Below, piece after piece: positions 1 to 6,705 of a DNA stretch of 9,837 bases. Under the pieces are notes generated by a model. It was not told the origin of the DNA, made no database searches, and worked only from the letters and a program-made list of their open reading frames with translations. This DNA comes from Cyanobacteria bacterium UBA2855 (GTDB lineage: Bacteria; Cyanobacteriota; Vampirovibrionia; Gastranaerophilales; Gastranaerophilaceae). Location: assembly GCA_002350725.1 (NCBI GenBank), contig DEFJ01000032.1, forward strand, positions 15,116 to 24,952. Direction: 5' to 3'. How positions within the stretch are numbered: the stretch's first letter is position 1; each line of letters begins with the position of its first letter. Position numbers and translations under genes: made by a program.

Positions 1-19
1 AGCCTCGTCGTTCCCGCCA
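1..19 (+). tRNA. 3' end of a tRNA, probably tRNA-Asp (5' part outside window)
   Basis: The first 19 bases fit the end of a tRNA. AGC matches T-loop positions 58-60, CTCGT is the 3' T-stem strand with the conserved C61, CGTTCCC is the 3' acceptor strand, G is the discriminator and CCA is encoded at 17-19. Discriminator G with an acceptor ending TCCC resembles cyanobacterial tRNA-Asp as I recall it, but the anticodon is outside the window, so the isotype is an inference. A terminator hairpin begins directly at the CCA, as expected for the end of a tRNA transcript. Confidence 0.6.
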
Positions 20-56
20 TTAAAAAGAGAGTCCGCAAGGACTCTTTTTTTAATGG
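17..56. terminator. Bidirectional Rho-independent terminator
   Basis: An 18-bp stem (17-34 paired with 39-56, one G:T wobble) closes on a GCAA loop. The inner GAGTCC/GGACTC part is flanked by A-runs on the left and T-runs on the right, so it can terminate transcription in both directions. On the plus strand it ends the tRNA, and its left arm includes the CCA end. On the minus strand it lies about 60 bases after the stop codon of the metallopeptidase gene. Confidence 0.85.
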
Positions 57-118
57 CTGAAATGATAGTGGTGAGAATCGCTTTTTGCGAGTTCGGCGAA
101 ATCTTTGCAGAGAGTGTG

Positions 119-1210
119 TCAGTTTTTCGTTAATATTGGACCCTTTAAAGATTCGTATAATGCCATAATCTCTTTATTAAATTTCTGTCCGTTTACCAGT
201 CCTGCACCTACTTCCGCAATATATTCCATTGGGTTATGCGCAGCACGTATAGAAACACTGTTTGCAACTAATTGTGTTTTTTTATCATTTTTCCACTTCT
301 GTAATACCGGCTTGCTGTTAAGTTCATCAAGATATTTAATTGAAAAATTATCAAAACACCATTTGTGAATGTATTCGTGGTTAAATACAGCCTCCGGATA
401 GGTAATTAAGCAAGCGTTCTCCGGTATTTTACAATATTCTCCGATTTCATATAAATACTCTCTCCAACTGGTGTTTATTGGTAAAATGTCTTCTTCTTTT
501 TTTATCAATCCTTTATCTGCAAGGAGTCGGTAATTGTCTTTATTTTCCAGTAGTTTTTTTACCGCAGCTCTCGGTTTCCCAATGGTTAAAGAAGCAAGTG
601 AATGATAATATGTTTCTAGCGTATCAAATAAAAATTTTTCTTTTAGCGACCAATTGGGAGTATATTCGTTTAATAGTTTTTCAAATTGTTTTCCCTTATT
701 GTTTCTTAAAACATTTGGAATTTTATACTTACCGTCATTATCTCGTTTTATCCATTCCATAATTTCTAAAACTTTAATGTTGCACTTTATAATTTCGTCT
801 ATATTTTCAAGATAATTTTTGTTTACACAGAGTACATTTGCCGGATAGTATGTGCAAGCAATAGTTTCCGGGCTTTTGGCATGCGCAAATATAATTTCTT
901 TGTACGGCTCTGATTTCCCGTCGGTTACTTTTAACATCCGGAACATCGATTCCTGAACTAATTTCAATATTGGCAATTCTTTTTTTTGGACACCACTGAC
1001 AGGAACTTGATTAATAATTTCTACATATTTTTTGTCGGTTTTATCTATGCTGGTTTTTGAAAAGCTGGTAGAAGATATGAAAACATCAGAAGATGGGTTG
1101 CGTTCGAGTACATCGGAAATATAATTTACCCCGCATTGCACTGCGCGTTTTACTATACTAGCTGTACTCCTGAATCTTATTCCTACTAGTTGAGGTATGT
1201 TGATTTTCAT
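119..1210 (-). CDS. Putative zinc metallopeptidase (HEXXH, gluzincin-like), family unassigned
   Basis: I do not recognise the family. The 363-residue product (counted from the chosen start) has an HEYIH motif at 278-282, the HEXXH zinc-binding and catalytic signature. About 50 residues later it has NPMEYIAE (326-333), where Glu329 or Glu333 could be the third zinc ligand. That spacing resembles anthrax lethal factor-type gluzincins. The N-terminal ~270 residues show no domain I can name. No signal peptide or membrane segment is evident, so the protein is cytoplasmic or exported by a non-Sec route. The frame stays open to an ATG at 1279, but that would overlap the divergent gene. The ATG at 1210, with a weak GGGA upstream, gives a sensible divergent spacing; 1222 is the alternative. 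The gene is certain, the peptidase role is inferred from the motifs. Confidence 0.75.
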   Translation of the reverse strand: MKINIPQLVGIRFRSTASIVKRAVQCGVNYISDVLERNPSSDVFISSTSFSKTSIDKTDKKYVEIINQVPVSGVQKKELPILKLVQESMFRMLKVTDGKSEPYKEIIFAHAKSPETIACTYYPANVLCVNKNYLENIDEIIKCNIKVLEIMEWIKRDNDGKYKIPNVLRNNKGKQFEKLLNEYTPNWSLKEKFLFDTLETYYHSLASLTIGKPRAAVKKLLENKDNYRLLADKGLIKKEEDILPINTSWREYLYEIGEYCKIPENACLITYPEAVFNHEYIHKWCFDNFSIKYLDELNSKPVLQKWKNDKKTQLVANSVSIRAAHNPMEYIAEVGAGLVNGQKFNKEIMALYESLKGPILTKN

Positions 1211-1267
1211 AATATATCCCATTAAAATTGTACAACAAAAAATTTTTTCTTTGGTTTTATATAAATT
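1211..1267. promoter_or_regulatory. Divergent promoter region between metallopeptidase and kinase-like genes
   Basis: This 57-base AT-rich spacer must hold the start signals of both divergent genes. On the minus strand TACAAT (1227-1232) could be a -10 box, but no good -35 box is seen. On the plus strand TATATA/TATAAA (1258-1265) sits only 2-4 bases before the ATG, and there is no Shine-Dalgarno sequence. The exact promoters are unresolved. Confidence 0.4.
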
Positions 1268-1918
1268 ATGCAAGTTCAATCTTCAATAAATTTTACAGGT
1301 GAAAATCATTACGGTTACCGTAGAGACGGCAACGGTATATGGCAAATTAAATCTGTATATTTTGATAATCCGCTTCCGCTTAATCGAGCGATTGATAAAA
1401 TTCGTACAGATAATACGGCTATAGATATGCTTAGTGCATACAAATTTTTTGCTAAAAAAACATTGAACCAAATTTATAATGATTTACTGGCGAATGATAA
1501 ACTAAAAAGTATTAAAGTAAAAGGCATGATTGACTATGGACAAACAGCGTTTGTGTTTGAAACAGAAGATGGTGATATCCTGAAAATTACAAATCGGGAC
1601 CATTTTTTGGGCAGAAAACCTGAAGATTTTGATGCACCAATAAGATATCATAGTAAACTTTCTCCAAAAAGTTTTTGTCACTGTTATATAGAAGAAAAAA
1701 TGTCTCACGACATTACAAAAGAAGAGGTTGAAGAAATTATAGAAAATATAAGGCAAAAGGGTTATAAAATTGTCGATTTCAGGAATGAGCAATTGGGTAA
1801 GACAAAAGATGGGCGAGTACTTTTAATAGATCCTGAGTGTGCCAGAAAAAACAATATTATAGGGCTATTAAAGCAAAAGTTTATGAAAATTATATCTTTT
1901 ATAAAAATGGCAAAGTAA
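1268..1918 (+). CDS. Small protein-kinase-like fold protein, function unknown
   Basis: This 216-residue protein appears to carry a minimal kinase-like domain. Visible elements are a glycine-loop-like stretch (KGMIDYGQTAFVF, 85-97), a beta-3 lysine in ILKIT (Lys106), a hinge-like YIEEKM (140-145), a catalytic-loop-like VDFRNEQLG (Asp170) and a DFG-like LIDPE (Asp188). Asp170 and Asp188 are 18 residues apart, the same spacing as D166 and D184 in PKA. Gln175 replaces the usual Asn. Only 64 residues separate Lys106 from Asp170, so the lobes are reduced and no alpha-C glutamate is obvious. The first ~80 residues are unassigned and include an N-terminal SINFTGE tag. No signal peptide is seen and a basic hydrophobic tail (199-216) ends the protein. 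It is divergent to the metallopeptidase and convergent with the aminotransferase, with 5 bases between stop codons. It lacks a Shine-Dalgarno site. It could be an active kinase or a pseudokinase. Confidence 0.65.
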   Translation: MQVQSSINFTGENHYGYRRDGNGIWQIKSVYFDNPLPLNRAIDKIRTDNTAIDMLSAYKFFAKKTLNQIYNDLLANDKLKSIKVKGMIDYGQTAFVFETEDGDILKITNRDHFLGRKPEDFDAPIRYHSKLSPKSFCHCYIEEKMSHDITKEEVEEIIENIRQKGYKIVDFRNEQLGKTKDGRVLLIDPECARKNNIIGLLKQKFMKIISFIKMAK

Positions 1919-1923
1919 ATTTG

Positions 1924-3042
1924 TTATTGTTTGTTTAACCAATTAGAGAAAATAAAAAGCGCCTTTTTTAAAGCTTCAAAATTATTTCCGTATCCTATTC
2001 TCAAGTAATTTTCATACTCAAAGGTTTCTCCCGGAAGAAGCATTACGCCAGTTTCTTCTTGTAGTTTTGAACATAGTTTTTCAGAAGGAATATTTTTATG
2101 ATATTTTACAAATGCTGTTGTCCCACCTTGCGGAATAACGCTTGTGATAAGTGGTTCTTTTTCAATCCAATCAGTTAAAATCTTTTTGCCAATATTAACT
2201 TTTTCAATATTTCTTGAAACAATTTTATCTTTATTTTCTATAGCAAGCGATGCAAAATAATCGTCTAAAATCCCGACACTAATGGTATTATATTCTCTTT
2301 GGTGATTAATTTGTTTAATGATTTCTTTGTTTCCGACAATCCAACCCAGTCTTAATCCGGCAAGAGAAAAGACCTTAGATGTGCTTCCTGTTGAAATTCC
2401 TTTATCATATATATCTGCAATTGACAGACTAAAAGGATTTCCGTCATGTTTTAGTCCTCGATATACTTCATCACAAAGGATATAAGCATTGGATTTTTTA
2501 GCAATTTCAACGATTTTATAGAGCATATCATCAGGGATAATTGCACCTGTCGGGTTATTTGGATTGTTCATACAAATAACCTTTGTATCATTTCCGACAA
2601 GTTTTTCTAATTCGTCCAAATCAGGTAGCCAATTATTTTCTTCCCTTAATCTGTATGTAGTCAGATTTGCCCCAAAACTTGCGGGGATAGAATAATGCTG
2701 TTGATATGTAGGTATAATCGTGACGACTTTATCATAAGGCTCAATTAAACTCAGCATCACAAGTTGATTTGCGCCGATAGTGCCGTGAGTAATCGTTATA
2801 TTATCTTCTGTTTTATTATCATATAAAGTTGCGATAGCAGATTTAAGTCTTTTTGAACCGTGAATATCTCCGTAATTGAGCTTTCGAGAAAAAATTTCTT
2901 CGACAGTACTAAAATTTTCGCCGGGAATTTCAATTAATTCGTTTATTGAAAGTGCTTCTACGCATGTATCGGCAAGGTCGTATTTAGCCCAATACTCGTA
3001 TTTGTTAAACCACTCTTCTACTTTAAACCTATTTATTTTCAT
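1924..3042 (-). CDS. PLP-dependent aminotransferase, class I/II (capreomycidine synthase-like subgroup)
   Basis: This 372-residue protein is a fold-type I PLP enzyme. The PLP-binding lysine is Lys223 in STSKVFSLAGLRLGW. NNPNNPTG (159-166) holds the Asn that contacts the cofactor, CDEVY (190-194) holds the Asp that pairs with the pyridine nitrogen, and Arg348 in YLRIG is the likely substrate-carboxylate arginine. Length is normal and the gene is intact. The N-terminal region (FKVEEW...LADTCVEALS) resembles bacterial aminotransferases often labelled capreomycidine synthase or aspartate aminotransferase. I cannot fix the substrate, and there is no capreomycidine or viomycin pathway nearby, so that specific name should not be used. 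The start at 3042 is supported by a promoter whose TATAAT lies 7 bases before the ATG, with no Shine-Dalgarno sequence, which suggests a leaderless mRNA. Confidence 0.9.
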   Translation of the reverse strand: MKINRFKVEEWFNKYEYWAKYDLADTCVEALSINELIEIPGENFSTVEEIFSRKLNYGDIHGSKRLKSAIATLYDNKTEDNITITHGTIGANQLVMLSLIEPYDKVVTIIPTYQQHYSIPASFGANLTTYRLREENNWLPDLDELEKLVGNDTKVICMNNPNNPTGAIIPDDMLYKIVEIAKKSNAYILCDEVYRGLKHDGNPFSLSIADIYDKGISTGSTSKVFSLAGLRLGWIVGNKEIIKQINHQREYNTISVGILDDYFASLAIENKDKIVSRNIEKVNIGKKILTDWIEKEPLITSVIPQGGTTAFVKYHKNIPSEKLCSKLQEETGVMLLPGETFEYENYLRIGYGNNFEALKKALFIFSNWLNKQ

Positions 3043-3049
3043 ATAGATA

Positions 3050-3058
3050 ATTATACCA
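3050..3058 (-). promoter_or_regulatory. Extended -10 promoter of the aminotransferase (leaderless)
   Basis: Read on the minus strand this is TGGTATAAT, an extended -10 element (TGN plus a perfect TATAAT). No good -35 hexamer lies 17 bases upstream, which extended -10 promoters can tolerate. The predicted transcription start falls at or within a base or two of the ATG at 3042, so no room remains for a ribosome binding site. Confidence 0.65.
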
Positions 3059-3072
3059 GCAAAAAATAAGAA

Positions 3073-3096
3073 AAACCGGAGAAATTTCTCCGGTTT
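3073..3096 (-). terminator. Rho-independent terminator after the glycosyltransferase region
   Basis: This is a perfect 24-base palindrome, with a 10-bp stem (AAACCGGAGA paired with TCTCCGGTTT) and an AATT loop. On the minus strand it is followed by a T-rich tract, so it ends transcription coming from the glycosyltransferase. It insulates that gene from the aminotransferase promoter that follows. Confidence 0.85.
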
Positions 3097-3100
3097 GCTA

Positions 3101-3239
3101 CAAAAATAACCTAATACAGTAATAAATAATAACTTTACGATATAAAAACTATTAGCATAACAAAGTGTTTGAAATCAGAATCCGGTATCTTGATAACTTG
3201 TACCTTCTGTTTCATTATGCTTAATATTATATTATTTCA
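3101..3239 (-). pseudogene. Decayed fragment of a second GT2 glycosyltransferase
   Basis: Translating the minus strand in a frame offset from the intact neighbour gives NIKHNETEG, then TSYQDTGF, a stop, then FQT and YANSFYIV. This aligns with residues ~173-212 of the intact glycosyltransferase (NIRYNETPGARYQDQGFW, FQTYIYANTIYVI). The stop is TGA at 3175-3177, where the intact gene has TGG for Trp190. Nucleotide similarity to forward positions ~3780-3850 is visible by eye. The fragment lacks the N-terminal GT-A domain and the C-terminus. It begins at the stop codon of the intact gene and runs to the terminator. It is most easily explained as what is left of a tandem paralogue after deletion. 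Confidence 0.75.
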
Positions 3240-4357
3240 GATAGTTTATTGCACAATTTATCAAGCTTGCTCTCTATACGTTTCAAACGTTCTCGTTCTT
3301 CCAATTTTTGACTTTTTATTCTTATTTTTATACCTAAAAATCTTATGTGTTTATGATAATTTTGATTTTTTATTGAGAATAATTTTTGGCAAAGAGTAAG
3401 AGAACCGGTTATTTTTCTATAAAATTTGTTTGGTTTTTCAATTAACAATTTAAATAAATCTTGGTCAATTTCAGATATATCAATTCCATTATTTTTTTGA
3501 TCATTGATAAAATCTTCTCTAAAAATCTTCAACTTTTCGTGTTTTTGTTTTCTGTTTAATTTGTTATAGTTAAATAAATAATTGTTAAATTTATATTTTG
3601 TATATTTAGATAAAAATTCTTTTTTTATTTCCGGATGTTTGTTTAATATATCTAAAATGTATTGATATTCAACTCTTATCCAATCAAAACCGTTTGGATT
3701 ATTCGAGCTATTTGTTTGAAAGTACCTATAATGATAAAATGGCTTGTGAATTACATAAATAGTATTTGCATATATATATGTTTGAAACCAAAATCCTTGG
3801 TCTTGATATCTTGCTCCGGGGGTTTCATTATAACGAATATTATTATTTCTTAAAAACTCTGTTTTGTATATACCTGTCCATGTGTTCCTTTCCATATCGA
3901 AGAAGGACTTTTCTTCTTTAGTTCTGATTACTCGATTGTAATATTTTTCAGACCAGTCTATAAAAATATGCTTATGTTCTTTGTCTTCTGAGAATCTATA
4001 GTAATCTGCTTTTACAAAATCTACATTTGTATTAGTTGCTGTATTATACATTGTTTCGTACATATCCAATTCAATGTAGTCATCAGGTTCAACAATTCCA
4101 ATATATTCTCCTCTTGCATTATCCATGCCAACATTCATGGCCTTGCCATATCCGCCGTTTTCTTTGTGAATAACCTTTATCCTGCCATCATTTGCTGCAT
4201 ATTCATCCAAAATAGCACCCGAACCATCTGTTGAGCCATCGTCTACACAAATGATTTCAATATCTTTTAATGTTTGATTAATTACGCTATCAAGACATTG
4301 TCTTAAATATTTCTCAACATTATATACAGGTATAATCACGCTGATTTTAGCTGTCAT
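3227..4357 (-). CDS. GT2-family glycosyltransferase (GT-A fold)
   Basis: This 376-residue enzyme transfers a sugar from a nucleotide-sugar donor, probably to a surface polysaccharide or glycan. The N-terminal GT-A domain is typical: KISVIIPVYNVEKYL (4-18), CVDDGSTD (37-44) with the donor-binding aspartates, NGGYGKAMNVG (67-77) and the metal-binding VEPDDY (89-94). YQDQGFW (184-190) occupies the place of the usual ED catalytic motif. The C-terminal part is basic, with FLGIKIRIK (340-348) then a short coiled-coil-like tail (352-375). The last residues SEII and the stop lie exactly where a paralogue fragment begins, so the natural C-terminus may have been altered. The start has a Shine-Dalgarno sequence (GAGGAA) and a good upstream promoter. 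No other polysaccharide gene is in the window, so acceptor and linkage are unknown. Confidence 0.9.
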   Translation of the reverse strand: MTAKISVIIPVYNVEKYLRQCLDSVINQTLKDIEIICVDDGSTDGSGAILDEYAANDGRIKVIHKENGGYGKAMNVGMDNARGEYIGIVEPDDYIELDMYETMYNTATNTNVDFVKADYYRFSEDKEHKHIFIDWSEKYYNRVIRTKEEKSFFDMERNTWTGIYKTEFLRNNNIRYNETPGARYQDQGFWFQTYIYANTIYVIHKPFYHYRYFQTNSSNNPNGFDWIRVEYQYILDILNKHPEIKKEFLSKYTKYKFNNYLFNYNKLNRKQKHEKLKIFREDFINDQKNNGIDISEIDQDLFKLLIEKPNKFYRKITGSLTLCQKLFSIKNQNYHKHIRFLGIKIRIKSQKLEERERLKRIESKLDKLCNKLSEII

Positions 4358-4407
4358 GACTTCCTCTTCAAATAAAAATTTATTACTTAAAATGCTGTTA
4401 TAAACCC

Positions 4408-4436
4408 ATAATACATTGTAAAATAAATCAAGTCAA
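4408..4436 (-). promoter_or_regulatory. Sigma-70-type promoter of the glycosyltransferase
   Basis: On the minus strand TTGACT (4431-4436) and TATTAT (4408-4413) are separated by 17 bases. The predicted start is near 4401, giving a leader of about 43 bases that contains the GAGGAA ribosome binding site. Confidence 0.7.
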
Positions 4437-4502
4437 TATTTTTTACACTATTTCAAAATTCTATCAGACATTAAAATAAGCAGCCTTATATTTTTTGTCC
4501 TC

Positions 4503-4530
4503 TTGATTTTATATTTTGATTTTTTATGAT
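4503..4530 (+). promoter_or_regulatory. Probable tyrS promoter
   Basis: TTGATT (4503-4508) and TATGAT (4525-4530) are separated by 16 bases. Transcription from about 4537 would give a short leader with the AAAGGAG ribosome binding site at 4547-4553. There is no space for a T-box or another aminoacylation-sensing leader. Confidence 0.55.
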
Positions 4531-4558
4531 TAATATATAACTGTACAAAGGAGAAGAA

Positions 4559-5782
4559 ATGAAAATATTTGAAGAGTTACAAGCCAGAGGATTAATTGCA
4601 CAGGTTACGGATGAGAATGAAATAAAAGAACTTATTAACAACGGTGGTGCAAAATTTTATATAGGATTTGACCCGACGGCAGATTCTCTTCATGTTGGTC
4701 ATTTTATGGCTCTTTGTTTAATGAAAAGGCTGCAGATGGCAGGAAATACGCCGGTCGTACTTGTTGGTGGCGGTACAGGATATATAGGTGACCCTTCCGG
4801 GCGTTCCGATATGCGTTCTATGATGACTCCGGAAACTATTCAGCATAATTGCGATTGCTTTAAAAAGCAAATGGAAAGATTTATTGAATTTGGTGAAAAT
4901 AAAGCTATTATGGTAAATAACGCTGATTGGCTGCTGAAACTTAATTATATTGATTTATTAAGAGAAGTTGGTGCGTGTTTTTCAGTAAACAATATGCTTA
5001 GAGCCGAATGCTACAAGCAAAGAATGGAAAAAGGATTAAGCTTTTTAGAATTTAATTATATGATTATGCAGGCATACGATTTTTATCATTTACATGAAAC
5101 TTACGGTTGTAATATGCAGTTCGGCGGGGATGATCAGTGGAGTAATATGCTTGCGGGTACCGAACTTATAAGAAAGAAAAAAGGCGAAGATGCTTACGCT
5201 ATGACTATTACCTTACTGATGAACAGTGAAGGCAAGAAAATGGGTAAAACAGCTAAAGGGGCTGTTTGGCTTGACCCGAATAAAACTTCTCCGTTTGAAT
5301 TTTATCAATATTGGAGAAATGTTGATGACGCTGACGTTATGAAGTGTTTGAAAATGCTCACTTTCTTACCTATAGAAGAAATTGAAGCCATGGAAGATTG
5401 GGAAGACAATAGAATTAATGAGAAAAAAGAAATTCTTGCCTACGAATTGACAACACTTGTTCATGGTAAAGATGAGGCAGACAAGGCAAAAGCAGCAGCT
5501 TATGCTCTATTTAGCGGAAACGGTGACAGTGCAGATATGCCAACAACAACTTTGTCCGGCGCAGATTTGAATGACGGTAAAATCAGTCTTGTTGCGCTGC
5601 TTGTAAAATGCGGTTTATTCCCTAGTAACGGCGAAGCTAAGCGTATGATTTTACAAGGCGGTGTAAGTATTAATGATGAAGTCGTGTCAGGCTTAGATAA
5701 AATGTTTACCACTGAAGATTTAAAACAGGGCGTAAAAATTCGAAAAGGCAAAAAACATTTTCACAAAGCTATTTTTGAGTAA
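4559..5782 (+). CDS. tyrS: Tyrosyl-tRNA synthetase
   Basis: This class Ic aminoacyl-tRNA synthetase charges tRNA-Tyr with tyrosine in the cytoplasm. The catalytic Rossmann domain has the tyrosine-pocket FYIGFDPTADSLHVGH, with the HIGH motif as HVGH (45-48). The GGGTGYIGDPSGR loop is at 70-82, the substrate-binding QAYDF at 171-175, and the KMSKS loop is KMGKT (227-231). A C-terminal S4 RNA-binding domain covers about 342-405 (ALLVKCGLFPSNGEAKRMI...GGVSIND). The 407-residue length is normal for bacterial TyrS. The start is fixed by AAAGGAG five bases upstream of the ATG. It appears monocistronic with its own promoter. The stop is 13 bases from the stop of the convergent PPC gene, and no terminator hairpin is seen between them. 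Confidence 0.98.
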   Translation: MKIFEELQARGLIAQVTDENEIKELINNGGAKFYIGFDPTADSLHVGHFMALCLMKRLQMAGNTPVVLVGGGTGYIGDPSGRSDMRSMMTPETIQHNCDCFKKQMERFIEFGENKAIMVNNADWLLKLNYIDLLREVGACFSVNNMLRAECYKQRMEKGLSFLEFNYMIMQAYDFYHLHETYGCNMQFGGDDQWSNMLAGTELIRKKKGEDAYAMTITLLMNSEGKKMGKTAKGAVWLDPNKTSPFEFYQYWRNVDDADVMKCLKMLTFLPIEEIEAMEDWEDNRINEKKEILAYELTTLVHGKDEADKAKAAAYALFSGNGDSADMPTTTLSGADLNDGKISLVALLVKCGLFPSNGEAKRMILQGGVSINDEVVSGLDKMFTTEDLKQGVKIRKGKKHFHKAIFE

Positions 5783-5795
5783 GCAAATTTTTATT

Positions 5796-6230
5796 TTATA
5801 AATCCCATACGGTTATACCTGTTATACCGTCGTGCTTTCTTCTGATTACACTGTTTTTAACAGGCTTAATTTCTATTTCTGCGGTGTAAGAAACTACGGC
5901 TTTTGTCAAATGCCCGCCTAAAAATTTAACTTCATCGTTTTCTAAATAAGAAAACATCGCATGAGTATGCTCAAAAATATTATCTTCATTGTCAGCAGAA
6001 ATATTTCCGTTTATCGAAATCATTTCTAATAAACCTGTTTTATTGTGCGGAGTAAACTCATTCTTTTCAGGTATATATGTAGAAACGGTAACATCTCCGC
6101 AACCGCCTATCCCTGAAAAAGTTGCAGATAAAATTTTCTCTTTTTTGCATATATTCAATATTCCCGAAAGGACTTCATCTCCCCTGTCAAATCTTGCATA
6201 AATCGTGTCGCCGAATTTTTTATAATCCAT
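5796..6230 (-). CDS. PPC/DUF296 domain protein
   Basis: This 144-residue protein covers one complete PPC (plants and prokaryotes conserved; DUF296, PD1-like) domain. Family signatures are RGDEVLSGI (16-24), a glycine-rich FSGIGGCGDV (38-47), GLLEMISINGNIS (66-78), HTHAMFS (88-94) and LGGHLTKAVV (104-113). His88, His90 and His107 match the histidine metal site seen in crystal structures of prokaryotic members. Bacterial members form trimers whose function is largely unknown; the DNA-binding name comes from plant proteins with an extra AT-hook, which is absent here. The ATG lies 2 bases after the upstream SnoaL-like stop. Its ribosome binding site (AGGAG) lies in the end of that gene, so the two are translationally linked in an operon. 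Confidence 0.9.
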   Translation of the reverse strand: MDYKKFGDTIYARFDRGDEVLSGILNICKKEKILSATFSGIGGCGDVTVSTYIPEKNEFTPHNKTGLLEMISINGNISADNEDNIFEHTHAMFSYLENDEVKFLGGHLTKAVVSYTAEIEIKPVKNSVIRRKHDGITGITVWDL

Positions 6231-6232
6231 AA

Positions 6233-6649
6233 TTACATTGCTCCTATTCCGCGTAAAATTCCTATCATACCTTCAGCAGCTATGTCGTTTGTGACTTTGC
6301 CGTCTTTATTAAAATAATAAAAATTCATTACGCAAACAGAAATCTTTTTGCCTGTCGGTTTTATGCCAATAAACTCTCCATCGTGCGTACCTGTTAAATC
6401 CCATTTAACAGCGACCTTTTCTTCATCTGCAACCATATCGGTTATGTGCCATTGAACATCTGAAAAACCTTTCCTCATCCAATGTACTACAGATAAATAG
6501 CCTTTCCCGCCATATAGAGGTTCTGAGCTTGCAGGAGTGTAAAATGCCGCGTCAGGAGCTACAAGTTCTCCTGCAAGTTTTTCATCCGCTGTATTTATCA
6601 TAATTTCAAATTTTCTCATTAATTTGATGTTTCTTTCTCTTAAGTCCAT
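6233..6649 (-). CDS. SnoaL-like (NTF2-fold) ester cyclase-family protein
   Basis: This 138-residue protein has the pattern of the SnoaL-like polyketide cyclase/ester cyclase family, a cone-shaped alpha+beta barrel. An N-terminal helix is followed by LVAPDAAFYTPA (29-40), a GGKGYLSVVHWMRKGFSDVQWHI stretch (48-69, a variant of the usual G-x-E-G motif), VAVKWDLTGTHDGEFIGIKPTGKKI (79-103) and FNKDGKV (113-119). Near the C-terminus NDIAAEGMIGI (121-131) has Glu126 where many members have Asp. Despite the family name, most such proteins outside polyketide clusters have no known substrate, and no polyketide genes are nearby. It is the first gene of a two-gene operon with the PPC protein. AAGGAG stands 7 bases before the ATG, downstream of a near-consensus promoter. 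Confidence 0.85.
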   Translation of the reverse strand: MDLRERNIKLMRKFEIMINTADEKLAGELVAPDAAFYTPASSEPLYGGKGYLSVVHWMRKGFSDVQWHITDMVADEEKVAVKWDLTGTHDGEFIGIKPTGKKISVCVMNFYYFNKDGKVTNDIAAEGMIGILRGIGAM

Positions 6650-6676
6650 ATATTTCTCCTTAACTCTGTTAATTTA

Positions 6677-6705
6677 ATATTAAAATTCAAATATTTGAGT
6701 GTCAA
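6677..6705 (-). promoter_or_regulatory. Near-consensus promoter of the SnoaL-PPC operon with palindromic spacer
   Basis: On the minus strand a perfect TTGACA (6700-6705) is 17 bases from TAATAT (6677-6682). The spacer contains a perfect 12-base palindrome, TCAAATATTTGA (6687-6698). It lies between the -35 and -10 boxes, where a bound repressor would block RNA polymerase. The promoter call is firm; the operator role is an inference. Confidence 0.7.

Noticed and set aside
213..225. Signs of a CRISPR array or insertion sequence anywhere in the window (coordinates nominal)
   Set aside because: No regularly spaced repeats, no transposase frame and no terminal inverted repeats with target duplications were seen.
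1924..3042. A capreomycidine or peptide-antibiotic cluster based on the aminotransferase
   Set aside because: No NRPS, hydroxylase or resistance genes are nearby; the similarity is at the level of the aminotransferase subgroup only.
3175..3177. TGA in the glycosyltransferase relic read as tryptophan (alternative genetic code)
   Set aside because: Intact genes in the window use TGG for Trp and the relic also has a frame offset and lost ends, so decay is the simpler explanation.
3169..3399. Plus-strand frame of 76 codons rich in hydrophobic residues
   Set aside because: It is antisense to the glycosyltransferase 3' end and its paralogue relic; AT-rich antisense frames give such Phe/Leu/Ile-rich products.
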